DNA of 64,000 bases from Chelativorans sp. YIM 93263 (GCF_028767125.1 NZ_JAKCWP010000011.1:1-64000); one strand, 5' to 3'. Counted from the stretch's first letter, positions 1 to 9,227 are shown. Notes: generated by a model not told the origin, from the letters alone. Numbers and translations are program-made.

Positions 1-145
1 TTGACAAGCCCCGGCGGACCACCGCGCGGGAACGAATAGGCGTGTGGGATTCGTAAGAAACTTCCACCCCACTCAATGGAAGGCGCGGCCTCACGATCGA
101 CCTCCCATCTACAAGAGCAGGAACGACGAGACGACAGGAGATCAA

Positions 146-1615
146 TCAGGCTTGCGAATGCCGTCCGGAGTTGAAGACGTCGACGCCCAGTTCGCGAATT
201 TTCTTGCGCAGAGTGTTTCGATTCAGCCCCAGCAATTCCGCTGCCCGGAGCTGGTTTCCCTGAGTTGCCGTCAGTGCGGCAAGGATCAGCGGATATTCCA
301 CTTCCGATACGATTCTCTGGTAGAGGCCCACGGGCGGGAGGTCGTCACCGAAGCCGCGGAAATAGCGCTGGAGATACTGCTCGACCGCTTGCCCCAGCGG
401 CAAATCTTCCGGAAGGGTTGCGGCGTTCGGCTCCAGGTCGGAAAATCCGGAGCCGCTCAGCTCGTTGACGACGATTTCTTCCGAGATTTCTTCCTGCGGA
501 TAAAGCGCGGCAAGCCGCCGGACGAGATTTTCCAGCTCGCGCACATTTCCCGGCCACGAATAATGCATCATCGCATCGAGGCCCGCCCTGTTGATGCGCT
601 TGGCCTGAAGGCCTTCCCGCTCCGCCAGACCGAAGAAGTGGCGGACCAGGTCCGGGATATCCTCCGCGCGCTCGCGCAGCGGCGGCAGGCGCAAAGGCAC
701 GACGTTGAGCCTGTAAAACAGATCCTCGCGGAAAAGCCCCTGATTGATCAGCGTGCGCAAATCCTTGTTGGTCGCAGCCACGATGCGCACATCAGTCTTG
801 ATCGGCGTGCGTCCACCCACGGTGGTGTATTCGCCCTGCTGGAGAACGCGCAGAAGTCGCGTCTGGGCCTCCATCGGCATATCACCGATTTCATCGAGGA
901 ACAGCGTGCCGCCATCTGCCTGCTCAAACCGGCCGGAGGAGCGATGCTGAGCGCCGGTGAAAGCACCTTTCTCGTGACCGAAAAGTTCGGACTCGATGAG
1001 GTCTCGCGGGATCGCCGCCATATTGATCGCCACGAAAGGACCGTCCTGCCGCCGGCCGAAATCATGCAGTGCCCGCGCCACAAGCTCCTTGCCGGTGCCC
1101 GACTCGCCATTGATCATGACGGTCAGATCCGTCTGCATCATGCGCGCAAGCATGCGGTAGATGTCCTGCATGGCGGGCGAACGGCCGATAAGCGGCATGG
1201 AGTCGGGAGCGTCCTCCGCCTTCGGCTCGGACTTCCTGGCTTTCTTCGGCTCCGAAAGCGCCCGGCCAACAATGCCCAGAAGCTCAGTCAGGTCGAAGGG
1301 TTTGGGGAGATACTCATAGGCCCCGCCCTCCGAGGCGCGGATCGCCGTCATGAACGTGTTCTGCGCGCTCATGACGATCACCGGCAGATCCGGCCGCGTT
1401 TTCTGGATGCGCGGCAGCATGTCGAAGGCATTCTCGTCCGGCATCACGACGTCGGTGATGACGAGATCGCCCTCGCCCGCCGCAATCCAGCGCCACAGCG
1501 TGGCGGCGTTGGAGGTCACGCGGACGTGATGGCCGACGCGCGAAAGCGCCTGGTTGAGAACCGTGCGAATGGCCGCGTCGTCGTCGGCGACGAGAATGCT
1601 GCCCGTTGTGCTCAT
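146..1615 (-). CDS. ntrC: Nitrogen regulation response regulator NtrC
   Basis: Sigma-54-dependent transcriptional activator of the Ntr system; phosphorylated by NtrB under nitrogen limitation it turns on genes such as glnB-glnA. At 489 aa it is full length. An N-terminal receiver domain carries the phospho-acceptor Asp in [10 protein letters not shown] central AAA+ domain has the Walker A motif GESGTGKE, the sigma-54 contact loop GAFTGA and the Walker B motif [10 protein letters not shown]-terminal Fis-type helix-turn-helix contains [16 protein letters not shown]. Its start overlaps the end of ntrB by four bases, so the two are translationally coupled. In related genomes ntrY-ntrX follow; here the 145 bases downstream of the stop contain no recognisable gene start before the window edge. 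The sigma-54 promoter before glnB in this window is a probable target. Confidence 0.97.
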   Translation of the reverse strand: MSTTGSILVADDDAAIRTVLNQALSRVGHHVRVTSNAATLWRWIAAGEGDLVITDVVMPDENAFDMLPRIQKTRPDLPVIVMSAQNTFMTAIRASEGGAYEYLPKPFDLTELLGIVGRALSEPKKARKSEPKAEDAPDSMPLIGRSPAMQDIYRMLARMMQTDLTVMINGESGTGKELVARALHDFGRRQDGPFVAINMAAIPRDLIESELFGHEKGAFTGAQHRSSGRFEQADGGTLFLDEIGDMPMEAQTRLLRVLQQGEYTTVGGRTPIKTDVRIVAATNKDLRTLINQGLFREDLFYRLNVVPLRLPPLRERAEDIPDLVRHFFGLAEREGLQAKRINRAGLDAMMHYSWPGNVRELENLVRRLAALYPQEEISEEIVVNELSGSGFSDLEPNAATLPEDLPLGQAVEQYLQRYFRGFGDDLPPVGLYQRIVSEVEYPLILAALTATQGNQLRAAELLGLNRNTLRKKIRELGVDVFNSGRHSQA

Positions 1616-2763
1616 GACCTGGAATCCGCTCGTTTTCGGTTAGCGGCGCGGGGGCCGGCGGGCTCATGCCAGGCGGGCATCAGAATGCGGAAAGTCGTGC
1701 CGCGCGAGGACGAGTCGCATTCCACGATGCCGCCGTGGGCGCCGACGATCTTGGCGACCAATGCCAGGCCAAGGCCCGAGCCGTTCGTCTTGCTGGTGAT
1801 GAAAGGATCGAAGATGATCGATCGGATATCCTCCGGCACCCCCGGCCCGTTGTCGTGCACGCAAAATTCCAGAGGCAGCGAGACGCGCTCGCTCGTACCA
1901 GGCACCGAGAGGCGAATGCCAGGACGGAAAGCGGTGGTGAACCGGATTTCACCATCGCCTTTTCTTCCAATGGCTTCCGCCGCGTTCTTCGCCAGATTCA
2001 GGAAGACCTGGATAAGCTGGTCCCGATTGGCAAAGACCGGCGGCAACGAGGGATCGTATTCCTCCACGATCTCGATATCGCGGGCGAAACCGTTCCGCGC
2101 GATCGCCTTCACGTGGTCGAGAACGACATGGATGTTGATCGGCTCGCGCTCAACAGGTCGCTCATCCGAGAACACTTCCATGCGGTCGACCATCGCGACG
2201 ATGCGGTCCGTTTCTTCCGTGATCAGCCGCGCCAGGCCTCGGTCCTCGTCCGAAACCACATTGTCCAAGAGCTGTGCCGCGCCGCGAATCCCCGACAGCG
2301 GATTTTTGATCTCATGCGCCAGCATGGCGGCAAGCCCCGTGACCGACCGGGCTGCACCGCGATGGGTCATCTGCCTGTCGATCTTCTCCGCCATCGTGCG
2401 CTCCTGCAGCATGATGACGGCTGCATCGGGTTTCTCGGTGACGGGAGCGACATAGATGTCGACGATCCGATCGGGCCCGAGACGCGGAGAGGAAAGGTCG
2501 ACCCGGTACTCGTTGAAGGCCGAACGCTGTTCGCGCACCTGCTCCAGGAGCGATAGCAGCGGGCTGCCGAAAGGCACGAAATCGGCCAGTCGGCTGCGTG
2601 CTAACATCGTCGCCCCGAGTCCAAAAAAGCTCTCGGCCTCCACGTTGGCAAAGACAATATGCCCCTCGCTGTCCACCATGATCACCGGGAGCCCGATTGC
2701 GTTGATCACGGCCTGCGCGAGTTCCGTTTTGGCGCTGCCGGCTGCCGGCGTGCCTGCCATCAT
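1612..2763 (-). CDS. ntrB: Nitrogen regulation sensor histidine kinase NtrB
   Basis: Cytoplasmic histidine kinase/phosphatase that controls NtrC and is itself controlled by PII protein (GlnB, encoded in this window). The 383-aa protein has no membrane segment. It opens with a PAS domain (about residues 12-115), then a dimerisation/phospho-acceptor helix with the His in [13 protein letters not shown], then an ATPase domain with N box [11 protein letters not shown]1 box DNGPGVPE and G2 box GSGLGLAL. It overlaps ntrC by 4 bp downstream and dusB by 4 bp upstream (dusB ends at 2760), giving a tightly coupled dusB-ntrB-ntrC operon typical of Rhizobiales. Two methionines stand at the start; the second would shorten it by one residue only. 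Confidence 0.96.
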   Translation of the reverse strand: MMAGTPAAGSAKTELAQAVINAIGLPVIMVDSEGHIVFANVEAESFFGLGATMLARSRLADFVPFGSPLLSLLEQVREQRSAFNEYRVDLSSPRLGPDRIVDIYVAPVTEKPDAAVIMLQERTMAEKIDRQMTHRGAARSVTGLAAMLAHEIKNPLSGIRGAAQLLDNVVSDEDRGLARLITEETDRIVAMVDRMEVFSDERPVEREPINIHVVLDHVKAIARNGFARDIEIVEEYDPSLPPVFANRDQLIQVFLNLAKNAAEAIGRKGDGEIRFTTAFRPGIRLSVPGTSERVSLPLEFCVHDNGPGVPEDIRSIIFDPFITSKTNGSGLGLALVAKIVGAHGGIVECDSSSRGTTFRILMPAWHEPAGPRAANRKRADSRS

Positions 2764-3809
2764 GCCACCAACCTTTGTTCGCCGGAGATTTCATCAAAGG
2801 CCTCCGGCAACTGCCGCAGAACCGCAGCAGGCTCCGTACCGGTCATGATCGCGCGGCGCACTTCGGCATCCGCACGGCCGAAACGGTCCATGTACCAGCC
2901 CAGATGCTTGCGCGCGTGGCGCATGCCCTGGCCGGGGCCGTAATGGGAAAGCATGTCCTCGTAATGAGCGGAAATGTAGTCGACCAGCGCGGCGGAATCC
3001 TGCGGCACGCCCGGTGCATCGTTGCCGGCGGCAAAATGGGCGAGCATGCCGGCCTTCCACGGCGCGCCATAATGAGCCCTGCCGATCATCACCGCGTCGG
3101 CGCCGGACTGGGCCAGCATAGAGGCGGCCTGCTGTGGTCCATCGCCATCGCCGTTGGCGATTACGGGAATGGAGACCGCCTGCTTGACCCGCGCGATCGC
3201 CTGCCAATTCGCCCTGCCCTTGTAAAACTGGCAGCGCGTACGTCCATGGATCGTCACCATCTGCACGCCGGCCTCCTCCGCCCTCTGCGCGATCATCGGT
3301 GCGTTGAGGCTATCCTCGTCCCAGCCGAGCCGCATCTTGACGGTGACCGGTACCCGAACCGCCTTGACCACCGCCTCGATGAGCGAAAGCGCATGGTCCG
3401 GCTCGCGCATGAGTGCCGATCCCGAGTAGCCGCCCGTTACCTTCTTTGCCGGGCAACCCATGTTGATATCGACGATATCTGCGCCGGCATCGACTGCGAT
3501 CCTCGCCGCTTCGGCCATCCAGCGCGCTTCCCGGCCGGCGACCTGCACCATATGCACGTCGATGTTGGGCCGGCGGATGCGGCGTGCACTGTCCGCCCTG
3601 CCCTTCGCCAACTCGCCGCTCGCCACCATCTCGGAGACCACGAGCCCGGCGCCGTGAGCATGTGCCCGCAGGCGAAACGGCAGATCGGTGACGCCCGACA
3701 TTGGAGCCAGAAAGACGCGATTGCGCAGTGTGACCGGGCCGACCTTGAGCGGCCTCGCGAGCTTTTCCACATTCTGATTAAAAGAAAGGCACCCGTTCAT
3801 TGTGCCCAA
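2760..3809 (-). CDS. dusB: tRNA-dihydrouridine synthase DusB (NifR3 family)
   Basis: FMN enzyme that reduces uridine to dihydrouridine in tRNA; the family was first named NifR3 because of its place upstream of ntrBC. 349 aa, TIM-barrel type: FMN-site segment [13 protein letters not shown] near residue 35, the active-site segment [18 protein letters not shown] with the catalytic Cys, and the phosphate-binding stretch VIANGDGDG followed by [16 protein letters not shown]. First gene of the dusB-ntrB-ntrC operon, overlapping ntrB by 4 bp. A second, distinct paralogue (dusA) lies at 56924-57931. In many rhizobia ispDF sits just upstream; here that position holds only about 260 bp of non-coding DNA with a palindrome. 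Confidence 0.95.
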   Translation of the reverse strand: MGTMNGCLSFNQNVEKLARPLKVGPVTLRNRVFLAPMSGVTDLPFRLRAHAHGAGLVVSEMVASGELAKGRADSARRIRRPNIDVHMVQVAGREARWMAEAARIAVDAGADIVDINMGCPAKKVTGGYSGSALMREPDHALSLIEAVVKAVRVPVTVKMRLGWDEDSLNAPMIAQRAEEAGVQMVTIHGRTRCQFYKGRANWQAIARVKQAVSIPVIANGDGDGPQQAASMLAQSGADAVMIGRAHYGAPWKAGMLAHFAAGNDAPGVPQDSAALVDYISAHYEDMLSHYGPGQGMRHARKHLGWYMDRFGRADAEVRRAIMTGTEPAAVLRQLPEAFDEISGEQRLVA

Positions 3810-3963
3810 TTTCTATACACTATGGATTTGCAACGCAACGTCTTTTCCCGCTGTTCCCTGCCTGTAAGCCCCAGGCGGTGCTTTACGTGGCGCACCCGCT
3901 ACGCTATTGCGATCACCGCTTCAAACGGAGTCTTGATGTCCAAACAGTCGGAGACCTGCTGAG

Positions 3964-3987
3964 GCCCTGATCCCGAAGGATCAGGGC
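3964..3987. repeat. Perfect 10-bp palindrome, possible REP-type element
   Basis: Ten-base arms around a CGAA tetraloop; the left arm reads GCCCTGATCC and the right arm is its exact reverse complement. It lies in the non-coding stretch between dusB and the YjhX gene. No T-run follows on either strand, so it does not look like a simple terminator. Its form resembles the short palindromic intergenic repeats of Rhizobiales genomes; I did not find a second copy in this window, so that reading is an inference. Confidence 0.5.
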
Positions 3988-4071
3988 GAAAACCGGAGCC
4001 CCGCGCAGCCTTGGCTGACGCGGCATCTGTATTGGCGCGCCTGCGCCACGGTTTTCCAGGACTTCGAACGA

Positions 4072-4329
4072 ATGGATATCTCACGCGCGGAACAGCGCAT
4101 CCTCCACATTCTCGCACAAGGGGGCCGCATCGATGTCGAGAAGGACGAGCGCGGCCGGATAGCCCAACTCCACTGCGTAACGCGTGACGGCTGGTACTTT
4201 CCCGGCCTCAATGTGAGGCTCTTTCGTAAAATCAAGCGAAAGAAGGCCATCGTCTCCCAGAACGGCGGGCCTTATCGAATCACGCAACGCGGGCTGAGGC
4301 TCGTGCGCTCCCAGCTCGACAACCGCTGA
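4072..4329 (+). CDS. yjhX: YjhX family protein (UPF0386, TopAI-type toxin homologue)
   Basis: Small basic protein of 85 aa. The opening SRAEQRILHILAQGGRI, the middle LFRKIKRKKAI and the ending YRITQRGLRLVRSQLDNR are the conserved blocks of the YjhX/UPF0386 family. In E. coli the family member (TopAI) is a toxin that binds topoisomerase I and is countered by the acetyltransferase-like antitoxin YjhQ. No YjhQ-like gene is visible nearby: the next gene, convergent, is a CBS-domain protein. Solitary copies are common in alphaproteobacteria and their role is not established, so toxicity should not be assumed. Start chosen at the only ATG that gives the family N-terminus. Confidence 0.85.
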   Translation: MDISRAEQRILHILAQGGRIDVEKDERGRIAQLHCVTRDGWYFPGLNVRLFRKIKRKKAIVSQNGGPYRITQRGLRLVRSQLDNR

Positions 4330-4340
4330 AAACGTGACGA

Positions 4341-4362
4341 GGTCGCCGCCCAAGCGGCGGCC
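4341..4362. terminator. Hairpin between convergent genes, probable terminator
   Basis: Nine-base arms (GGTCGCCGC / GCGGCGGCC, one G-T pair) around CCAA, placed between the stops of yjhX (4329) and the CBS gene (4371). The tail is only weakly T-rich (CTCCTTC), so function as a terminator is inferred from position and stem strength. Confidence 0.5.
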
Positions 4363-4370
4363 TCCTTCAC

Positions 4371-4802
4371 TCAGGCGCTGGCTATGTAGGTGCGAATATC
4401 CTCGGCCTCGCGTTCCACTTCTTGGATTCGGCGTTTGACCACATCGCCGATCGAAACGAGGCCGGCAAGTCGTCCGTTATCCTCTACCGGGAGATGTCGG
4501 AAGCGGCCTGCCGTCATCATCTGCATGACATCGTTCACAGTGTGGCTTTCACGGCAAACCTGCACGTCAGCCGTCATGATCTTTGAGACCGGCTGCTCGA
4601 GCACGATAGCGCCTTTCCGGCCGATCGCGCGCACAATATCGCGTTCCGATAGAATGCCGTCGATGCGCATCTTGTCATTCGTGACGACTACGGCGCCAAT
4701 GCCGTGGTCGGCAAGAAGCGCAGCGGCTTCTGCTAAGGTCTTGTCCGCGGGGATGGTGGTTACCGCGCGGCCCTTTTCATCCAGGATGGCCTTCACCGTC
4801 AT
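4371..4802 (-). CDS. CBS-domain-pair protein
   Basis: 143-aa soluble protein made almost wholly of two CBS domains (about residues 8-65 and 72-130), forming a Bateman module. Landmarks are GIGAVVVTND and GILSERDIVRAIGRKG in the first repeat, and FRHLPVEDNGRLAGLVSIGDVV in shortened form in the second. Such stand-alone pairs usually bind adenosine nucleotides and act as energy or redox sensors on partner proteins; the partner is not evident here. It lies about 80 bp downstream of the rhomboid gene on the same strand. Substrate and partner are unknown. Confidence 0.9.
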   Translation of the reverse strand: MTVKAILDEKGRAVTTIPADKTLAEAAALLADHGIGAVVVTNDKMRIDGILSERDIVRAIGRKGAIVLEQPVSKIMTADVQVCRESHTVNDVMQMMTAGRFRHLPVEDNGRLAGLVSIGDVVKRRIQEVEREAEDIRTYIASA

Positions 4803-4880
4803 CGCGATCTCCTATCGCTTCCAATTTCCCGGTGTCCGGGATGACCGATGGTGCGCCGAGCCGACCGGCTTTGCAAGATG

Positions 4881-5621
4881 TCACACGGGATAGTGGTGTT
4901 CGGGCCGTTTACGGTCGAAAGCGTGAATAAAAAAGAAGCCAACGAGAAAACCGCCGATATGGGCCTCCCAAGCGATCCGCGGGCTGTCTCCGATGCCGGA
5001 GGTAAGGCCGACAACAAGATTGACCGCCATCCATACGACCAGGAACACCACCGCTATGCGCGAGCGGAACACCATTGGCAGCGGAAGAACCGGGCCTGCG
5101 AAGGCTGCTCTCCCCTCTGTGCGGTCGATGCGGAAGCCGAACCGGGCGGCCGCCCCCATCATTCCCGAGATGGCACCGGAAGCGCCCACGAGCGGCAATA
5201 TATCATACGGATGAAGGATGAAATGAAGAAAGACGGCGGCAAGCACCGTCGCTCCCCAGAAGAGCAGGAACCGTGCCGTGCCGATTCGATTTGCCAACGG
5301 AGAGCCAAAGGCGGCAAGCCAGATCATATTGATCGCCAGGTGAGCCACTCCCCCATGCAAAAAGGCGTAAGTAAGCGGGCTGAGAAACGCATAAATATCG
5401 AGTGGCAGGCCACTGGTGTAGCGCATGGGTATGAACGCAAACCGCGCCAGCACCTCCACGTTGCCGGACGGGCTCAAGACATAGACACGCACCAGGTGAA
5501 CGGCCACGCAGACCGCGATCAGGAGCGTCACCACCCCCGGCATGTTGAAGATGGGTTCGCGGCGGCGCGGTTCGGTTTCTAAGTCCGTCTCTTCGTCGTG
5601 GGAGGAGTTGGTCTCGGTCAT
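4881..5621 (-). CDS. Rhomboid family intramembrane serine protease
   Basis: Membrane protein of 246 aa. After a charged cytoplasmic N-terminus rich in Asp/Glu, about six hydrophobic segments follow. The catalytic Ser lies in GASGAISG and the partner His in AHIGGFLVG, with the family segment FLHGGVAHLAINM before them; these are the rhomboid active-site signatures. The longest reading frame runs up to 5726, but the start at 5621 (MTETNSSHDEE) gives a normal N-terminus and I use it. Rhomboids cleave membrane-anchored proteins; the substrate here is unknown. Confidence 0.9.
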   Translation of the reverse strand: MTETNSSHDEETDLETEPRRREPIFNMPGVVTLLIAVCVAVHLVRVYVLSPSGNVEVLARFAFIPMRYTSGLPLDIYAFLSPLTYAFLHGGVAHLAINMIWLAAFGSPLANRIGTARFLLFWGATVLAAVFLHFILHPYDILPLVGASGAISGMMGAAARFGFRIDRTEGRAAFAGPVLPLPMVFRSRIAVVFLVVWMAVNLVVGLTSGIGDSPRIAWEAHIGGFLVGFFFIHAFDRKRPEHHYPV

Positions 5622-5960
5622 TCGGTCTGCCGCCTGCGGATTTGTCAGAGTGCTGCGGTAACAGAGATAGGGACAAAACAGAAGCCGCCCAGCGTTTCCG
5701 CTGGACGGCTTTCGGTCGAGCCCCACTGCTTAACCTTGGAACCGCGGGCGCTGCCGTCGGTTATCGTTTTGTTTACCGTAGTATGTGGCAGCGATTATCC
5801 GTTCATGCAACGTCAACCTTTTGTTAACCCTAACAAACCGTTCCCGTGCAAAAGGCGGATCAAGACTGGCACAGAACCTGCTTCTTCGGTCATCTAGAGT
5901 GAGTGGGACCTCTCCTGTTCGCTTTTGAAACGGGAACGCAGTCACAATGGACAGGCAGGC
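5622..5960. other. Non-coding intergenic region, 339 bp
   Basis: Divergent spacer between the rhomboid gene (minus) and the PAS gene (plus). I see no convincing reading frame in it. It holds an imperfect hairpin at 5683-5710 and an AT-richer part around 5760-5860 that should carry the two promoters; no operator can be named. Confidence 0.6.
5683..5710. other. Imperfect 12-bp hairpin upstream of rhomboid gene
   Basis: Arms AGCCGCCCAGCG and CGCTGGACGGCT pair with one mismatch around TTTC. It sits about 60 bp before the rhomboid start. On the minus strand the stem is followed by TCTGTTTTG, so it could act as an attenuator in the leader, but a simple structured leader is equally possible. Confidence 0.35.
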
Positions 5961-6587
5961 ATGAATCAGGACGGATCAATGGCTCTGTTCCAATATTGGA
6001 ACAGGCTACGCGGCAGGCGGCCCGCGCCGCTGCGAACAGAGATCGAACCCGCCGAGATCAAGCAATTGCTCGCAGACACATTTATTCTGGAGCGCGGGGA
6101 TCATGGCGAGACAGCTTTTCGCCTGGCCGGCACACGCATGTGCGCAATCTATGGCAAAGAGCTAAAAGGGCATCTCTTCCCGTCCTTGTGGGCTCGGAAA
6201 GATACACAAGCAATCAATCGGCTTGTCGATCACGTGTCGAAGGACAACGCCGTTTGCGTCATTGCCTACGAGGGTGCGACACGTGACAGCCGGATCAACA
6301 ACTTTGAAATGATTTTGTTGCCGCTCGCGGGCAAGGGTGAGCGCCCACGCTTTCTGGGCACCGTTCAGCCGCTCATGAAACCGTTCTGGCTCGGCGCCGA
6401 TCCAATCGTGGAAAACAAGATCGGTAGCTTTCATTTTGTGAACCCGGAAGAGATGGTGGCTGCACCCCTCCGTTCGACCATCAATAGCCCTTCCCTTTCG
6501 CCGGATGGCGAATTGATGGCCGCGGAAACTGAACAAGGACGTCGCATTCGGCATCTGGTCGTCTACCAGGGCGGACGAGCCGGATAG
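5961..6587 (+). CDS. PAS-domain protein (PAS_5 / DUF1488-unrelated alphaproteobacterial type)
   Basis: 208-aa soluble protein matching the alphaproteobacterial PAS_5 family. Recognisable parts are PLRTEIEPAEIKQLLADTF, FRLAGTRMCAIYGKELKG and FEMILLPLAGKG, which form one PAS fold over about residues 20-150. There is no kinase, cyclase or DNA-binding output domain, so it probably works through a partner. It is followed, 160 bp on, by a double-PilZ protein on the same strand, a frequent pairing in this order that suggests a link to cyclic-di-GMP signalling (inference). The start at the ATG of 5961 is preferred over an upstream TTG at 5925. Confidence 0.75.
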   Translation: MNQDGSMALFQYWNRLRGRRPAPLRTEIEPAEIKQLLADTFILERGDHGETAFRLAGTRMCAIYGKELKGHLFPSLWARKDTQAINRLVDHVSKDNAVCVIAYEGATRDSRINNFEMILLPLAGKGERPRFLGTVQPLMKPFWLGADPIVENKIGSFHFVNPEEMVAAPLRSTINSPSLSPDGELMAAETEQGRRIRHLVVYQGGRAG

Positions 6588-6753
6588 ATCTCGGCCGAGG
6601 TTGAATATCGGATTTCCACGCGACCTTCCTCTCATGAGGCTGGTGCGAACCTCCCGTTCAGACCAGCGCATTACGCGATCTTAACCGTTGTAAAGATAGG
6701 CTGCTGCCGATTGCCAGTGGACAGGCTGCGCAATCGGAAAGTGGAACGTTACG

Positions 6754-7362
6754 GTGAATCCTGCGGTCATGAACCCGATCCCCCCACGCCCGGAAAGGCG
6801 CAGATTTCAGCGCGTAGAGGTCACGATTCACGGTCGTTACATGTTGCAGGACCGCTCTGAGTACCCCTGTCGGGTGACGAACATGTCGCCCGGTGACCTC
6901 TCAATGACAGCTGAAAAGACCGGTGCCGTAGGTGAGCGCGTGGTAGCCTATCTGGACCATGTCGGGCGTATCGAGGGTGTCATCACGCGTATGACGGATG
7001 ATGGCTTCGCCATGACCATAAGCGCCTCGGAACGAAAACGGGACAAGCTTGCGGCTCAATTGACCTGGCTTGCCAACCGACATGAGTTGAACCTTCCGGA
7101 AGACCGCCGCCACGAGCGTATTATCCCGAACAATCCGCTCACCACTCTTCGACTGCCGGACGATCAGCAATATCGCTGCCGGATCGTCGACCTTTCCGTC
7201 TCCGGCGCGGCAATCCAGGTCGATGTCAAACCGGAACTCGAAACCCCTGTGTTTCTCGGGGCCGTGCGCGGCCGGGTGGTCCGACATCTCGATAACGGTA
7301 TTGCCGTCGAGTTCGCTGTCATCCAGGAACACGACGCGTTGCAGGACGGCATACCCGTCTAA
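6754..7362 (+). CDS. Double PilZ-domain protein (cyclic-di-GMP receptor type)
   Basis: 202 aa with two PilZ domains in tandem. The first (about residues 14-100) has the Arg motif RRRFQR and the segment NMSPGD; the final Gly of the usual (D/N)xSxxG pattern is replaced by Asp, so its cyclic-di-GMP binding is doubtful. The second (about 115-200) has RRHER and a canonical DLSVSG and should bind. No signal peptide or other output domain is present, so it presumably acts by protein contact. It follows the PAS gene. The start is GTG at 6754; an in-frame ATG at 6769 would trim five residues. Confidence 0.85.
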   Translation: MNPAVMNPIPPRPERRRFQRVEVTIHGRYMLQDRSEYPCRVTNMSPGDLSMTAEKTGAVGERVVAYLDHVGRIEGVITRMTDDGFAMTISASERKRDKLAAQLTWLANRHELNLPEDRRHERIIPNNPLTTLRLPDDQQYRCRIVDLSVSGAAIQVDVKPELETPVFLGAVRGRVVRHLDNGIAVEFAVIQEHDALQDGIPV

Positions 7363-7646
7363 TCCAACAGCCCAACACCTCGTTCGACATATTCCTCCCA
7401 CTTCCATGGCCATCCATGGTGGCAGGCGTCGATCATATCGCGCTTTCCTTAAATTTGATTCCCATATGGGATTCAGGAAAGATTTACCATGGTAATTCGC
7501 AATAACTATTGCAGTTAATCCACCGTTTAATCTCGTTTTCCCGAATGGTTATCAACTTGTATAAAATTTGATCTTATTTCTACTTCTGTTTTTTGCGCGG
7601 TATAAATTCAGAGATGCCATTGTCGCTTCCGAACGGGGAGACGACA

Positions 7647-8255
7647 ATGAATAAAGCGAAGACCAGTCCGCGAGTGGCGACGTTTGCGTTTCTGCTTTCA
7701 GCCTTTGCGGCAAATGCCCAAGCGGGTACGGATTTCATGGCCACAGGCGGAATTACCTCGCAACCTGTAGGCCATTACGAATTTTGTCAGCGTCATCCCG
7801 AGGAATGCAGTCGGACTACGTGGCGTGTATCGCCCGTCAACCTGACGCCGGCGCTGTGGGAAACGATTGTCGAGGTCAACAACGCGGTAAACAGATCGGT
7901 GATGCCGCGCACGGACATGGAACTTTGGGGTATCGAGGAGTACTGGTCCTATCCCGATATCTACGGCGACTGCGAGGATTATGTTCTGGAGAAACGTCGT
8001 CGGCTGATGGAAGCCGGCATTCCAGGCAGCAACCTGCTGGTTACCGTGGTTCTCCAGCCGAATGGCGACGGGCACGCGGTCCTTACCGTCAACACGCATA
8101 TGGGCGACTATGTGCTCGATAATATGGAGGCGCGCGTCCTGCCATGGTCCGAGACGCCTTACGAGTATCTCAAGCGCCAGTCAGAGCACCATAGCGGCAA
8201 ATGGGTAAGCATCGAACACGGTCGCGACGTGCTCGTCGGCAGCGTATCCCAATAG
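7647..8255 (+). CDS. Transglutaminase-like cysteine protease (BTLCP, LapG-like fold)
   Basis: 202-aa exported protein. A signal peptide (residues 1-24) ends at AQA. The mature part carries the Cys-His-Asp set of the bacterial transglutaminase-like cysteine proteinase family: Cys in YGDCEDYV, His in GDGHAVLTV and Asp in DYVLDNM. The best-studied relative, LapG, is a periplasmic protease that releases surface adhesins when cyclic-di-GMP is low; no LapD-like partner is in this window. The start at 7647 has a GGGGAG ribosome site. AT-rich DNA (about 7440-7620) precedes it and should hold the promoter. Confidence 0.85.
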   Translation: MNKAKTSPRVATFAFLLSAFAANAQAGTDFMATGGITSQPVGHYEFCQRHPEECSRTTWRVSPVNLTPALWETIVEVNNAVNRSVMPRTDMELWGIEEYWSYPDIYGDCEDYVLEKRRRLMEAGIPGSNLLVTVVLQPNGDGHAVLTVNTHMGDYVLDNMEARVLPWSETPYEYLKRQSEHHSGKWVSIEHGRDVLVGSVSQ

Positions 8256-8310
8256 GAACATCGGAAAACCCGGTCGAGTCCCCACCTCCCCGTCCCCAAC
8301 GACCGGGTCA

Positions 8311-8345
8311 GGAGCCGGCCCTTCCCCGGGCCGGCTCCGCTTATT
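8311..8345. terminator. Strong hairpin terminator between convergent genes
   Basis: Perfect 11-bp arms GGAGCCGGCCC / GGGCCGGCTCC around TTCCCC, then GCTTATTT. It lies between the stops of the BTLCP gene (8255, plus) and the carbonic anhydrase gene (8365, minus), so it probably ends the plus-strand transcript and may serve both. Confidence 0.7.
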
Positions 8346-8364
8346 TCAGGTAAAGGAGCTGTGC

Positions 8365-8895
8365 TTACGACCTGAGGGCAAGGCCCCGGCGAAAGCGCCG
8401 GTCGTTTTCGACATAATGGGTGGCAGAAGCTCGCAGGTTGGCGATTGCCGCATCGTCAAGCTCGCGTATCATTTTGGCAGGTGAACCGACGATAAGAGAC
8501 CGGTCTGGAAACGTCTTGCCTTCCGTCACCAGTGCGCCCGCACCAACCAGGCTGTCACGGCCGATCCGGGCGCCGTTCAAGACAATGGCGCCCATTCCGA
8601 TCAGAGAATTGTCTCCGACCGTGCAGCCATGCAGCATTGCGCGGTGCCCGATCGTGCAACCCCGCCCGACCGTAAGCGGGTAACCCATGTCGGTGTGCAT
8701 GATCGTGTGTTCCTGCACATTGGTTTCATCGCCGATTGTGATCGGCTCATTGTCGCCGCGCAGGACCGAGCCGAACCAGATGCCCACAGCGCGACCGATA
8801 TGAAGGTGCCCTATGAGCGACGCGTCCGGCGCGATCCAGACCGTTTCCTCATCTGCAAATTCCGGAGCTACATTGTCGAGTGTATAAATCGGCAT
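8365..8895 (-). CDS. Gamma carbonic anhydrase family protein
   Basis: 176-aa left-handed beta-helix protein built of hexapeptide repeats ([23 protein letters not shown] and others). The zinc-ligand histidines of the gamma carbonic anhydrase family are present: EHTIMHTD and [10 protein letters not shown]. The family includes YrdA/PaaY-like proteins; only some have carbonic anhydrase activity, because a catalytic Glu varies. Acts in the cytoplasm as a trimer. First gene of a run of minus-strand genes but not tightly coupled to the next one. Confidence 0.9.
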   Translation of the reverse strand: MPIYTLDNVAPEFADEETVWIAPDASLIGHLHIGRAVGIWFGSVLRGDNEPITIGDETNVQEHTIMHTDMGYPLTVGRGCTIGHRAMLHGCTVGDNSLIGMGAIVLNGARIGRDSLVGAGALVTEGKTFPDRSLIVGSPAKMIRELDDAAIANLRASATHYVENDRRFRRGLALRS

Positions 8896-8972
8896 GGAAA
8901 CGGCCTCTCCCGAGTGTCAAAGACCAGGATACGGCGCGATGCACAATCGCGGCAAGGCGAACGGACGTTTGA

Positions 8973-9227
8973 TCAGTCGAGATCGATGTCCAGGATCGCC
9001 ATGGAGAAATTGTAGGAAAGCTCGCCCTCCTCCTCGTCACGAAAGATGATACCAAGGAACTCGTCACCAAGGTAGAGCTCGCAAGAATCGTCCTTGCGCG
9101 GGCGCGCCTTGACCATCAGGGAGGCGTTCTGGAACGTGCGTTTGAAATACGCGTCGAGCTTTCTGAGTTCTTCCGGCTTCAACAAACTTCTCCGCTGTTC
9201 GGGGGGTGGCCGCAGCGCTTCTGACAC
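8973..9227 (-). CDS. DUF3126 family small protein
   Basis: 84-aa acidic protein with the conserved blocks KLDAYFKRTFQNASL, KARPRKDDSCELYLGDEFLG and ELSYNFSMAILDIDLD, which match the alphaproteobacterial DUF3126 family. Function is unknown. It lies 69 bp downstream of cysE on the same strand, an arrangement I recall as common in Rhizobiales, so it may be co-expressed with cysE. No signal peptide or membrane segment. Confidence 0.88.
   Translation of the reverse strand: MSEALRPPPEQRRSLLKPEELRKLDAYFKRTFQNASLMVKARPRKDDSCELYLGDEFLGIIFRDEEEGELSYNFSMAILDIDLD

Noticed and set aside
44-2455. 803-codon open frame on the plus strand opposite ntrC and ntrB
   Set aside because: Exact antisense of two well-conserved genes; long only because GC-rich codons avoid stops in that frame. 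No family resemblance.
2775-3962. 395-codon plus-strand frame opposite dusB
   Set aside because: Antisense shadow of dusB; low-complexity composition with many His and Arg.
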